NCBI GenBank assembly: GCA_023436245.1
Contig: JAEZJZ010000043.1
Location: 1-23,281, forward strand
Source of the DNA: Bacillota bacterium
Lineage (GTDB): Bacteria > Bacillota > UBA994 > UBA5500
Reading direction: 5' to 3'
DNA length: 23,281 nucleotides
How positions within the stretch are numbered: position 1 is the stretch's first letter; each line of letters begins with the position of its first letter. The position numbers and the translations under genes were made by a program. Below the pieces are notes generated by a model. It was not told where the DNA came from. It did not search any database and saw only the letters and a program-made list of their open reading frames with translations. Shown here one piece after another: positions 1-6,918 of this stretch.

Positions 1-15
1 GGCCCGCCGACCCCG

Positions 16-29
16 CCCCCCCCCCCCCC
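16..29. other. 14-C homopolymer tract
   Basis: Fourteen consecutive C, within a C-rich first 30 bases. No gene is visible in 1-94. The tract could be real low-complexity DNA or an assembly-edge artefact. Confidence 0.5.
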
Positions 30-94
30 TCCTGTCTTGTGCATCCTTAGCGCAACTACCTGATGTGGTGCTCTGTACAGTCATCTTTGCATGG

Positions 95-114
95 CGTCAA
101 AATTATTTTTGGCG
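95..114. promoter_or_regulatory. Operator-like inverted repeat O1, upstream of the -35 box
   Basis: CGTCAAAATTATTTTTGGCG is a 10+10 imperfect palindrome. A second 20-bp copy with the same ends lies at 161-180. O1 ends 5 bp before the -35 box at 120. The paired placement around one promoter suggests repressor binding, possibly with looping; the protein is unknown. Confidence 0.6.
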
Positions 115-119
115 AAGCC

Positions 120-148
120 TTGACTGCTCTGCTAGGTCCCCATATAAT
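120..148 (+). promoter_or_regulatory. Sigma-A-type promoter of the MFS gene
   Basis: The -35 box TTGACT (120-125) and -10 box TATAAT (143-148) are separated by 17 bp, close to the vegetative consensus. Transcription should start near 155, just ahead of operator O2. Confidence 0.75.
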
Positions 149-160
149 GGGCACAGATAA

Positions 161-180
161 CGTCAAAATATACTTTGGCG
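161..180. promoter_or_regulatory. Operator-like inverted repeat O2, downstream of the -10 box
   Basis: CGTCAAAATATACTTTGGCG shares its ends and length with O1, 66 bp upstream. It sits between the predicted transcription start and the ribosome site AAAGGAG (182-188), where a bound protein would block transcription. Confidence 0.6.
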
Positions 181-198
181 TAAAGGAGAGTGAGCTCA

Positions 199-1497
199 TT
201 GAAGTGGTTAGGGGGCTATGCTCCGTTGTTTCGCAGCAAAGGGTTTCTGTTGCTCTGGCTGAGTGGAGCGATTTCATCCTGCGGCGACGCCGTCTACCGG
301 GTTGCTCTATTGCTGTTAGTTACCGGCATCAGCAAATCTCCGTTGGCTCTGGCCGCCGTCGTGGCTACACAGACGGCAGTGGGCATTCTGCTCGGGCCGA
401 TTGCCGGGGTGTTGGCCGACCGCTATCCGCGCCCGCGCCTGATGCTTCTTGCCGACGCAACCAGATTGGTGGCCCTATTGGTGATGGCCAGGGTAGAGAG
501 CCTGAGTCTGCTCTTCCCATTGGTGATGGTGCTGGCTGCCGCCGGTGCCTTGTTCAACCCGGCGCGCCTGGCCTTGGTCCCTGATCTGGTCGGCCAACAG
601 AACTACGTGTCCGCCACCAGCTTGCACGAAACCACCAGTTCGGTCGTCTGCTTGGTCGGCCCCGCTCTGGGGGGAATCTTGATTGCCTACCATGGGTTGC
701 CGGCAGCCTTCTTGCTCGATGCGGCTACCTTCGCTATCTCCGTTGTCGCTCTCGTTTTGCTGCAACGCGGCAGAAGCGGGGCATTCGGCGAGGTTGCCGA
801 GAGTACGTTTGCGCCGATTGATACAGCTGCTCCCGCAGCTACTCAGCTCTCTTCGATTTGGAGCCAGTTCAAGCAAGGGTTGCGGGCGATCTCCGCCAGA
901 CCAAGCGTCGTCTTTGTCATCTCCCTGCTGCTGCCGGTGATGATCGCCCTTGGTGCGCTAAATGTGCTGCAGATCGACTACCTTCGGAATGTGCTGCTGG
1001 CTAGCCCCGAACAGGTCGGATTTGTGGAAAGCGTGATGTTCGCCGGTTCCTTGCTTTCGACCTTTCTGCTCGGCTTGTTCGGGCAGAGGCTGAACAAAGG
1101 GCGCCTGCTGCTCACTTCCATCGTGCTGATGGGCCTTGCGACCAGCGTCTTTCTGCTGCAACCCAGTCTGCTGGTCGTCTACGGGTGGGCCTTCTTCCTA
1201 GGCGCTTCTGATGGACTGATGGCTATCCCCTTCTATGGCATTGTCGTCAACCAAACCGCGCGCGAGGTGCGCGGCCGCGTGATGAGCTGCTTCGATTCCC
1301 TGATGCGTGTGGGCATGCTGGTCGGCCTGGGCATATCCGGCGCGGCTGCCGTCAGGTTTGGCAGCAATCTGGTCATCGGATTTGCCGGGCTGGGCGTCCT
1401 CTTGGTTGGCATCGCGGCGCATTGGCATCCCCGTTATGCCGCTCTGGTTGAAGGTGAGTCCCCGCCTGGTCAGTTGGTCGCCTCACAGGCTAACTAG
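199..1497 (+). CDS. MFS transporter, MFS_3/exporter-like
   Basis: This is an integral membrane transporter of the major facilitator superfamily, probably a drug or small-molecule exporter. The 432-residue protein is hydrophobic throughout, with about 12 membrane spans. It carries an MFS motif A-like loop (GVLADRYPRPRLML) between helices 2 and 3. The layout and the early GDAVYRVALLLLV segment resemble the MFS_3 (enterobactin-exporter-like) branch; the substrate cannot be read from sequence. I chose the TTG at 199 because AAAGGAG (182-188) lies 10 bases before it. The in-frame GTG at 190 would leave only one base of spacing. The gene has its own promoter with two operators and is followed 91 bp later by a regulator gene on the same strand. 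Confidence is high for the family and low for the substrate. Confidence 0.88.
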   Translation: MKWLGGYAPLFRSKGFLLLWLSGAISSCGDAVYRVALLLLVTGISKSPLALAAVVATQTAVGILLGPIAGVLADRYPRPRLMLLADATRLVALLVMARVESLSLLFPLVMVLAAAGALFNPARLALVPDLVGQQNYVSATSLHETTSSVVCLVGPALGGILIAYHGLPAAFLLDAATFAISVVALVLLQRGRSGAFGEVAESTFAPIDTAAPAATQLSSIWSQFKQGLRAISARPSVVFVISLLLPVMIALGALNVLQIDYLRNVLLASPEQVGFVESVMFAGSLLSTFLLGLFGQRLNKGRLLLTSIVLMGLATSVFLLQPSLLVVYGWAFFLGASDGLMAIPFYGIVVNQTAREVRGRVMSCFDSLMRVGMLVGLGISGAAAVRFGSNLVIGFAGLGVLLVGIAAHWHPRYAALVEGESPPGQLVASQAN

Positions 1498-1544
1498 CCG
1501 GGCAGTCTTCCCCCTGTCCCAGTCTCAACTCCCTTCCGCGAACA

Positions 1545-1553
1545 TGCTATAAT
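1545..1553 (+). promoter_or_regulatory. Extended -10 promoter of the regulator gene
   Basis: TGCTATAAT contains a perfect TATAAT (1548-1553) preceded by TG, an extended -10 element. The -35 region (near 1525) is poor, as is usual for that promoter class. It lies 36 bp before the start at 1589, so the regulator can be expressed separately from the transporter. Confidence 0.55.
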
Positions 1554-1588
1554 AAATGCAGAAACTGCCATAAGGGGGCGAGAGCCCG

Positions 1589-3007
1589 ATGCAGGAATTC
1601 CTGCTCTTGAGAGATTCTGCGGCGATCAAGGCCCTAGGTCACCCGCTGCGCCTGCATTTGCTGGAGCAGCTGATTGCGGAACCGGCCAGCGTCCAGCAAC
1701 TGGCGGATCGCCTGGGGCATGTACACGCCAAGCTGTTCTACCACGTCAAAGAGCTGGAGCGAAACGGCTTGGTGGAGGTCGTGGGTGAGCAACTGATCAA
1801 CGGCATCACCGAGCGCTTCTACCGGGCAACTGCGCGTGCCTTCTACCTGGGTCAGTCAGTCGGCCAGTTCACGCCCGCCGCCCAGACAGTGTCCGAGGCG
1901 GTGCAGACAGACCTGCTGCGCCAGCGGCGCGAGCGCGAGTTACAGATAGACAACCGCCAGGTGGCGCGCGACTTGGTGCGCCATGCCCTGAAGGTGCAGC
2001 CGGGGGAGCGGGTGGTGCTGGAGGGTGCTGGTCACCAGGCCGAGCTGCTGGAAGCAATGTTGCTAGAGTGCCGACTGGCGGGAGCGGAAGCCTTCGTCCG
2101 CCTGATGAGCTCCCAACACATTCGGGAGCTGCTTCATGAGTTGGACGCCGCCCAATTGGCTACCGCTCCGCCGCTGACGACCTTCCTCTACGGCCACACC
2201 GACCTTTGGGTCTCCTTCGATGCCGTGGCGGAAACCGCCGCCTTTGCCGATTGCGACCCAGCCAAGGTAGAGGCCATCATTGCCGGGGAACTGCAGGCCT
2301 ATCGTCTTGGTCCAAAGCGCTTTGCTGCCGTGGAGATCGGTTATCCCACCCCGGAGCGCGCGGCCGAACTGGGCGTGCCTTACGGCCAATTGCACGACGC
2401 CTTCTGGCGGGCCATCAGCGCCAGCAGCGCGGAGCTGCGCGCACAGGGAGTAGCGGCTCGCGAGCGGCTATTGGCTGCCCAGCCTCCCGTCACCCTGACC
2501 AGTCCCCGCGGCACCAGCCTGGAGTTTGACCTGGATAAGCGTGTGGAGCCGATGGTGAATGATGGCACGCTTGACCGAGCACAAGTGAGCGAGCGGCAAT
2601 TGACCGATCTCACCTTGCCTGGTGGGAGGATTTGCTTCACCCCAATCCCAGAGAGCTTCTCCGGCCGCTTACAGATCGGCCAATATCTACATCGCGGCAC
2701 GCTGATGCGTGGCCTTGAACTTGAGTTCCGGGCGGGTGAACTCAGCAGTTGGCGGGCGGATGAGGGGGAGGCAGCACTGACCGCGCTGTTGCAGTTGCTG
2801 GGCGCGCCGCTGTGCGTGGCTCAACTCAGCCTCGGCCTGAACCCCCACGTGCAGCACCTCACGGGTTATAAGCTACTGGACCCGGTTGCTGCCAACTCAC
2901 TCGGCGTGATGCTGCAGAGCAGGCCGCAGCCAGGCAGCGAAGAACTGCCGATTCCTTTCTGGTTCTACGCAGCAGACGTCAGCATCGGTGAACCCGAAAC
3001 CCCGTAG
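1589..3007 (+). CDS. ArsR-like winged-helix regulator fused to a degenerate M29 aminopeptidase-like domain
   Basis: This is a probable cytoplasmic transcription regulator of 472 residues. Residues about 10-87 form an ArsR/HTH_20-type winged helix (IKALGHPLRLHLLEQL, then a recognition-helix region and wing). Residues about 115-470 resemble M29-type aminopeptidases: LGVPYGQLHDAFW, a PRGTSLEFDL segment matching the family's GTDL region, and LPGGRICFTP matching the family's N-[IL]-P-x-x-E-V-F-T-x-P block. The metal-ligand Glu of that block is Arg347 here. The later Glu/His ligand region (QLSLGLNP to LGVMLQS) also lacks the expected residues, and no terminal HxD is seen. I infer a dead peptidase fold reused as a ligand sensor. 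AAGGGGG (1572-1578) precedes the ATG by 10 bases. The neighbouring MFS gene is a candidate target. The TAG stop lies inside a repeat copy. Confidence 0.72.
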   Translation: MQEFLLLRDSAAIKALGHPLRLHLLEQLIAEPASVQQLADRLGHVHAKLFYHVKELERNGLVEVVGEQLINGITERFYRATARAFYLGQSVGQFTPAAQTVSEAVQTDLLRQRRERELQIDNRQVARDLVRHALKVQPGERVVLEGAGHQAELLEAMLLECRLAGAEAFVRLMSSQHIRELLHELDAAQLATAPPLTTFLYGHTDLWVSFDAVAETAAFADCDPAKVEAIIAGELQAYRLGPKRFAAVEIGYPTPERAAELGVPYGQLHDAFWRAISASSAELRAQGVAARERLLAAQPPVTLTSPRGTSLEFDLDKRVEPMVNDGTLDRAQVSERQLTDLTLPGGRICFTPIPESFSGRLQIGQYLHRGTLMRGLELEFRAGELSSWRADEGEAALTALLQLLGAPLCVAQLSLGLNPHVQHLTGYKLLDPVAANSLGVMLQSRPQPGSEELPIPFWFYAADVSIGEPETP

Positions 3008-3045
3008 GGGTCGCCTGTGATCCGGCGGGTTCCGACATTTGTTAG

Positions 3046-3065
3046 GGGTCGCATGCATGCGACCC
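3046..3065. repeat. 20-bp perfect palindromic repeat (GGGTCGCATG type)
   Basis: GGGTCGCATGCATGCGACCC is a perfect palindrome preceded by TAG. A diverged start of the same unit (GTAGGGGTCGCC) lies at 3004 and supplies the stop codon of the preceding gene. Related GGGGCGCATG palindromes occur at 17380 and 23265. Confidence 0.85.
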
Positions 3066-3074
3066 GGCAGATCT

Positions 3075-3123
3075 GTCCCCAATTATTCAAAGTGAATAAT
3101 CCAGAACCGTCCCCAATTATTCA
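3075..3123. repeat. Two GTCCCCAATTATTCA repeats with an inverted half copy
   Basis: GTCCCCAATTATTCA occurs at 3075-3089 and 3109-3123, with the inverted TGAATAAT at 3093-3100, so the first copy can fold back. On the reverse strand the unit contains GGGGACGGTTC, resembling the GGGGACGGACC core of the REP family found elsewhere in the window. Confidence 0.75.
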
Positions 3124-3144
3124 TTTTCCACGGTCATGCTGTAG

Positions 3145-3164
3145 GGGTCGCATGCGTGCGACCC
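3145..3164. repeat. 20-bp palindromic repeat, second copy
   Basis: GGGTCGCATGCGTGCGACCC, preceded by GTAG, differs from the 3046 copy by one base. Together with the neighbouring repeats it fills most of the 220-bp gap between the regulator and the hydrolase gene. Confidence 0.8.
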
Positions 3165-3192
3165 GCTGACCCACATGTGCATTTCCAGGTGT

Positions 3193-3207
3193 CGTCCCCA
3201 ATTATTC
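3193..3207. repeat. Third GTCCCCAATTATTCA repeat
   Basis: This is an exact third copy. It ends 4 bp before the AGGAGG ribosome site (3212-3217) of the hydrolase gene, so the repeat reaches into that gene's translation leader. Confidence 0.75.
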
Positions 3208-3227
3208 ATTTAGGAGGCGAGAGAAGA

Positions 3228-3779
3228 GTGAAGAGCGCAGTTGTCTTGGTGGACATTCAAAACGACTACTTCCCAGGCGGCGCGAACCCGCTGCATGAGC
3301 CGGAGCAGGCAGTAGGGCGGGCGCGACGGGTGCTGCAGTTCAGCCGCCAACATGGTTGGCCTGTCTGTCACATTCAGCACATCAGCACCAAGCCCGGTGC
3401 AATCGTCTTTCTGCCGGGGAGCCAAGGCGCAGCTATTCATGAGCAGGTGGCGCCGCTGACCGGGGAGAAGGTCTACGTCAAGCATGTGCCGAACGCGTTC
3501 CACGAGACCGGGTTGGTGGAGGATCTGCGCGCCCAGGAGGTTGATCATCTCGTCATCTGTGGCATGATGAGTCACATGTGTATCGACACCACGGTGCGGG
3601 CTGCCCGTGACCTCGGCTTCTCGGTGACCTTACTGCAGGATGCCTGCACCACCAAGAGCCTCACTTGGGAAGGCAATGTGATTCCAGCCAGGATGGTGCA
3701 CAACACGATCATGGCGTCGCTCAACGGCTCCTTCGCTTACGTCATCCCCACCGATCGGTTCCTGTCCAAAAACGCCTAA
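3228..3779 (+). CDS. Isochorismatase-family cysteine hydrolase
   Basis: This is a soluble 183-residue hydrolase of the isochorismatase/nicotinamidase-like fold. The expected catalytic triad is visible: Asp9 in LVDIQNDYF, Lys85 in VKHVPNAF, and Cys118 in SHMCIDTTVRAA. The conserved GMMSHMC loop and the following TTVRAARDLG helix are typical of the family. The substrate is uncertain, because these enzymes act on isochorismate, nicotinamide, ureido compounds or similar C-N bonds. I chose the GTG at 3228 because AGGAGG (3212-3217) lies 10 bases upstream. An ATG at 3156 would force translation through the repeats and adds residues foreign to the family. The gene appears to be transcribed alone: repeats precede it and a strong terminator follows at 3809. 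Confidence 0.88.
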   Translation: MKSAVVLVDIQNDYFPGGANPLHEPEQAVGRARRVLQFSRQHGWPVCHIQHISTKPGAIVFLPGSQGAAIHEQVAPLTGEKVYVKHVPNAFHETGLVEDLRAQEVDHLVICGMMSHMCIDTTVRAARDLGFSVTLLQDACTTKSLTWEGNVIPARMVHNTIMASLNGSFAYVIPTDRFLSKNA

Positions 3780-3808
3780 GCATCTCCACCCAGACGAAGC
3801 ACCTACTT

Positions 3809-3873
3809 GTGCCAGTCGGATGCAGTGAAGAGTTCTCTCTTCATGTTGCGTCCGGGGGGCACTTTTGTTTTGT
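3809..3873 (+). terminator. Rho-independent terminator of the hydrolase gene
   Basis: This is a long interrupted stem: GTGCC (3809-3813) with GGCAC (3858-3862), CGGA with TCCG, and TGAAGAG (3826-3832) with CTCTTCA (3837-3843) around a TTCT loop. It is followed directly by TTTTGTTTTGT. It starts 29 bp after the stop codon. Confidence 0.8.
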
Positions 3874-3916
3874 CTAATTTCCAAGGTGAGCCACTTTTTT
3901 GTCAAACTTCAAAGGG
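3858..3916 (+). repeat. Imperfect T-rich tandem repeat
   Basis: Two similar segments of about 29 bp adjoin: one begins GGCACTTTTGTTTTGTC (3858) and the other GCCACTTTTTTGTCAAAC (3890), each ending in a TTC-AAGG-like stretch. The first overlaps the terminator U-tract. The function is unclear. Confidence 0.4.
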
Positions 3917-3991
3917 AAGAATGGTACGGATACCGAACTAAGCAGTCAGAGTTTGTCAGAATTGATCGAATAGCGGGATGATCTGGCAAGC

Positions 3992-4019
3992 CGATTCTTG
4001 GCGAGCAAGAATCGCTTTT
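3992..4019 (+). terminator. Terminator or attenuator hairpin in the leader of the chemoreceptor fusion gene
   Basis: CGATTCTTG (3992-4000) pairs perfectly with CAAGAATCG (4006-4014) across a GCGAG loop and is followed by CTTTTG. Another terminator already ends the upstream gene 120 bp earlier, so this one may regulate readthrough into the downstream gene. The U-tract is short. Confidence 0.5.
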
Positions 4020-4030
4020 GTTGAAATCGC

Positions 4031-4073
4031 AACTCAAAAGAGCAACTCAAAAGAGCAACTCAAGAGAGTTGCT
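4031..4073 (+). promoter_or_regulatory. 13-bp tandem repeats and hairpin before a ribosome site
   Basis: AACTCAAAAGAGC occurs at 4031-4043 and 4044-4056, then a variant at 4057-4068. The last unit forms a hairpin, AGCAACTC (4054-4061) with GAGTTGCT (4066-4073), ending one base before the GAGGAGGGG ribosome site. The copies could compete for pairing with GAGTTGC. No known riboswitch was recognised in 3874-4089. Confidence 0.5.
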
Positions 4074-4089
4074 GAGGAGGGGTAGAGAG

Positions 4090-6819
4090 ATGACACTTTG
4101 GCCATTCTTCAAACCGGAACACGAGGCCGCGAAGCGCGAACCTGCCGACGGAGGAGTCGGCAAACCGGGGCGGAGTCGCTGGCTTGCGCTGAGCCGACAG
4201 TCATCGCGTGGGACCGAAGCCGAGCAGCAGGTCCGGAACGACTTCCTGGCGCAGGTGCAGCGAGGAGAGGTAGATGTCTTTGAGCACAACCTGGAACAGC
4301 CGGTTGAATCGGTGACGACGGATGCGCAACTTGAGGACCAGCCTGTTCGGACAGAGAGCACCGGTGGTGAGACCGTCTCCGCACCTCAACCGGGACCCGC
4401 ATCGGCCCGCGACGCCGTCACCCTCTGGCAGCACGGCGTTGTGCTGCAGCGCCTGAAGCACGCCATCGATGAACTACAGGGCGCCACCAGGCAACTGGAA
4501 GTTGGTCTGCATTCCATTCATGAGGGACAAGGCCAGCACCAGCACGGGCTGCACCAGACGCTGGCCACCGTGGAAGAACTCTCAGCCAGCATCGAACAGG
4601 TGGCTGCTTCCGCCGGCTCCTCGGCTGGCGCCGCCAAGCACGCCGACCAGCTGGCCGGGCAGGGCCGGGCCGCCGTAGACCAAGCACAAGCAGAGATGGC
4701 GCGCATCAGACAGTCGGTGGAGGAGACAGGGCGCACCGTGGCCGATCTAGGCCAGCGGGCGACCAAGATCACGCAAATTGTGGATGTGATCGAGGAGATT
4801 GCCGATGAGACCAATCTGCTCTCACTGAATGCCGCCATTGAGGCTGCCCATGCCGGGTCCGCCGGTCGCGGCTTTGCCATCGTCGCCAATGAGGTGCGCC
4901 GACTGTCTGACCAATCAGCCACTCAGGCGCAGCAGATTACCGACCTGGCCTGGGAGATTCAGCGGGAGATTAACCAGGTTACCGTGCGCATGCAGGACTC
5001 TGTGCGGGCAGTGGAAACCGGCAGTGCCGTGGTGGAACGGGCGGGACAGATTCTGCTGGACATCGTCGACGCGGCCGGGCAGGTGAGTGAGATGGTGGAA
5101 CAGATCTCGGCGGCGACCACGCAACAGGCCGAGGGCAGTCAGCAGATTGTGCAGGTTTCCAGCTCCCTGGCCGAGTTGGCTGAACAGGTGAGCTATTGCA
5201 TAGACAAAGCGATGATGGACTCGGTACAGCAGCAGGCCGCGCTGCAGCGCCTGACGCTGCTCTCCGGCAGCCTGGACGCGATCAGCGGCAATCTAGGCGG
5301 CAGCGGTGAGGCTGAGCATCCCAGACAGCGCTATCGTTGGGTTATCGGTGGCGAACCGCTTACCTTCGATCCGCAACTGAGCAACGACATGGTCACCACC
5401 TATGTCATCGCCGAGGTTTTCGTCGGGCTCACCCGCTTTGGCCCCGACACCCGCGTCGTTCCCGGTCTGGCCAAAGCCTGGGACCTCTCCTCTGACGGGC
5501 GTACCTGGACCTTCCAACTGCGGCGCGGAGCCACCTTCCACAACGGACGCGAAGTGAAGGCTGCGGACGTGAAGTACAGCCTGGAGCGCATCCTGCGCCC
5601 GGAAACCCATTCGCCCAACACCTGGCTGGTAGAAATGATCGCAGGCGCTGCCGCGGTGATGGCCGGCAAGGCCGAGCACGTCAGCGGCATTCGCACCCGG
5701 GGTGACTATTCCGTGCAGATCACCCTGGAGAAGCCCTATCATCCGTTCCTGGCCAACCTCGCCTACACCGGCACCAGCATAGTGCCGCGGGAGGTGGCAG
5801 AGAGCGGGCAACTGGCCACCCATCCGGTGGGGGCCGGACCTTTCCGGTTCCACGAGTATCAGCCGGGTGAACGAGTGGTGTTGCTGGCCCATGAGGGTTT
5901 CTACGGCGGGAGACCATTCCTGGACGAGGTGGAGTTGCTGACCAACGTGCAGGGGAAGGGAGACCTGGAACTGCTCGAATCCGGGCTGGTGGATTACCAG
6001 CCTCTCAGCCTGCAGGCAGTGCCCGAGGTGCGCCGCCATCCCACCTACGCCCCCCATATTCAGAACATGCCGGTGCTCCGCACCCATCACCTGGGCATGA
6101 ACTGCGGCAAGGGCGGGCCGCTCAGCAACCCGCTAGTCAGGCAGGCCATCAACCTGGCCGTGAACAAACAGGAGCTGATCGAGGAGATCTATGGTGGCCT
6201 TGCCCGCGAGGCTAGCGGCCCCCTGCCGCCTGGTTGCGATGGTTACGACCAGTCTTTGGCGCCCTATCCTTTTGACCTGAACCAGGCCAAAGCCAAGTTG
6301 CAGCAAGCCGGCTATCCCGACGGGCTGCCGGCGCCCCTGCTGATGCACATCCGACAGGGCCGCGCCAGTCAGCGGCGCGAGGCCGAACTGGTGCAGCGCA
6401 CCCTGTCCAAGATCGGCATCAACCTGGAGATCAAGGAGATCCCCTGGGGCGAACTGATCTCCACCCCGGCCATGCAGCGCTGCGACCTACACTTCATGAC
6501 CTGGATCGGTGACACCGGCGACCCGGACAACTTCCTGCAGCCCCTGTTCAACAGTGCCAACCAGGGGGACATGGGCAACCGCTGCTTCTTCAGCGACCGC
6601 GAAGTCGACCGCATGCTGGCCGAAGGCCAGAGCATTCGCGAGCCCGAGAGCCGCCGTCGCCATTACCAGCGCCTGCAGAAGCTGATCCACGATCTCGCCC
6701 CCTGGGTGTTCATTTGCCACGACGACCAGTTCGCCGTCACCCAACCCAATGTGCGCGGCTTCAAACTGCACCCCCTGGGCGTCGTCTACCTGGAGAACGT
6801 CTGGCTCGATCGCGCGTAG
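4090..6819 (+). CDS. Soluble methyl-accepting chemotaxis domain fused to a family 5 solute-binding domain
   Basis: This is a 909-residue two-part protein. Residues 1-115 are polar and without pattern. Residues about 116-400 form a long coiled-coil receptor signalling domain with the hallmark hairpin tip IADETNLLSLNAAIEAAHAG and GFAIVANEVRRLSDQS (about 235-276). Residues about 414-909 are a complete SBP_bac_5 (oligopeptide/nickel-binding type) domain, starting YRWVIGGEPLTFDPQ with DGRTWTFQLRRGATFHNG soon after, and including VRQAINLAVNKQELI. No signal peptide, lipobox, membrane span or HAMP domain is visible, so both halves should be cytoplasmic. That is odd for a binding domain usually outside the membrane. 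I infer a soluble chemoreceptor or sensor for an internal peptide-like ligand signalling through CheA/CheW. AGGAGG (4075-4080) sets the ATG at 4090; an upstream in-frame TTG at 4018 lies in the leader hairpin. Confidence 0.88.
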   Translation: MTLWPFFKPEHEAAKREPADGGVGKPGRSRWLALSRQSSRGTEAEQQVRNDFLAQVQRGEVDVFEHNLEQPVESVTTDAQLEDQPVRTESTGGETVSAPQPGPASARDAVTLWQHGVVLQRLKHAIDELQGATRQLEVGLHSIHEGQGQHQHGLHQTLATVEELSASIEQVAASAGSSAGAAKHADQLAGQGRAAVDQAQAEMARIRQSVEETGRTVADLGQRATKITQIVDVIEEIADETNLLSLNAAIEAAHAGSAGRGFAIVANEVRRLSDQSATQAQQITDLAWEIQREINQVTVRMQDSVRAVETGSAVVERAGQILLDIVDAAGQVSEMVEQISAATTQQAEGSQQIVQVSSSLAELAEQVSYCIDKAMMDSVQQQAALQRLTLLSGSLDAISGNLGGSGEAEHPRQRYRWVIGGEPLTFDPQLSNDMVTTYVIAEVFVGLTRFGPDTRVVPGLAKAWDLSSDGRTWTFQLRRGATFHNGREVKAADVKYSLERILRPETHSPNTWLVEMIAGAAAVMAGKAEHVSGIRTRGDYSVQITLEKPYHPFLANLAYTGTSIVPREVAESGQLATHPVGAGPFRFHEYQPGERVVLLAHEGFYGGRPFLDEVELLTNVQGKGDLELLESGLVDYQPLSLQAVPEVRRHPTYAPHIQNMPVLRTHHLGMNCGKGGPLSNPLVRQAINLAVNKQELIEEIYGGLAREASGPLPPGCDGYDQSLAPYPFDLNQAKAKLQQAGYPDGLPAPLLMHIRQGRASQRREAELVQRTLSKIGINLEIKEIPWGELISTPAMQRCDLHFMTWIGDTGDPDNFLQPLFNSANQGDMGNRCFFSDREVDRMLAEGQSIREPESRRRHYQRLQKLIHDLAPWVFICHDDQFAVTQPNVRGFKLHPLGVVYLENVWLDRA

Positions 6820-6842
6820 GGGGGGCAACGGGGCGGGGCTAC

Positions 6843-6863
6843 GGGGACGGACCTTTTTGGCAC
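6843..6863 (-). repeat. REP-like repeat, copy 1 (reverse)
   Basis: GGGGACGGACCTTTTTGGCAC reads here on the + strand, the reverse complement of most other copies. It begins 24 bp after the stop of the chemoreceptor fusion gene, in the same sense relative to that gene as the copies after rsgA, the M48 gene and the ger operon. Confidence 0.8.
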
Positions 6864-6918
6864 AGAATTTGCAATGTTGTTGGTGCTTTCGTTCCAGAAC
6901 TAAATGGGGGGTGGTAAG

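Noticed and set aside
3874..4089. Cyclic di-GMP riboswitch before the chemoreceptor gene
   Set aside because: Such genes often carry one in Clostridia, but the conserved GCAAA-containing core of the type I aptamer and the type II core are absent.
5293..6090. 265-codon open frame on the minus strand within the solute-binding domain
   Set aside because: It is a shadow of the strongly supported + strand gene. It is His/Gln/Gly-rich with no recognisable domain and no ribosome site.
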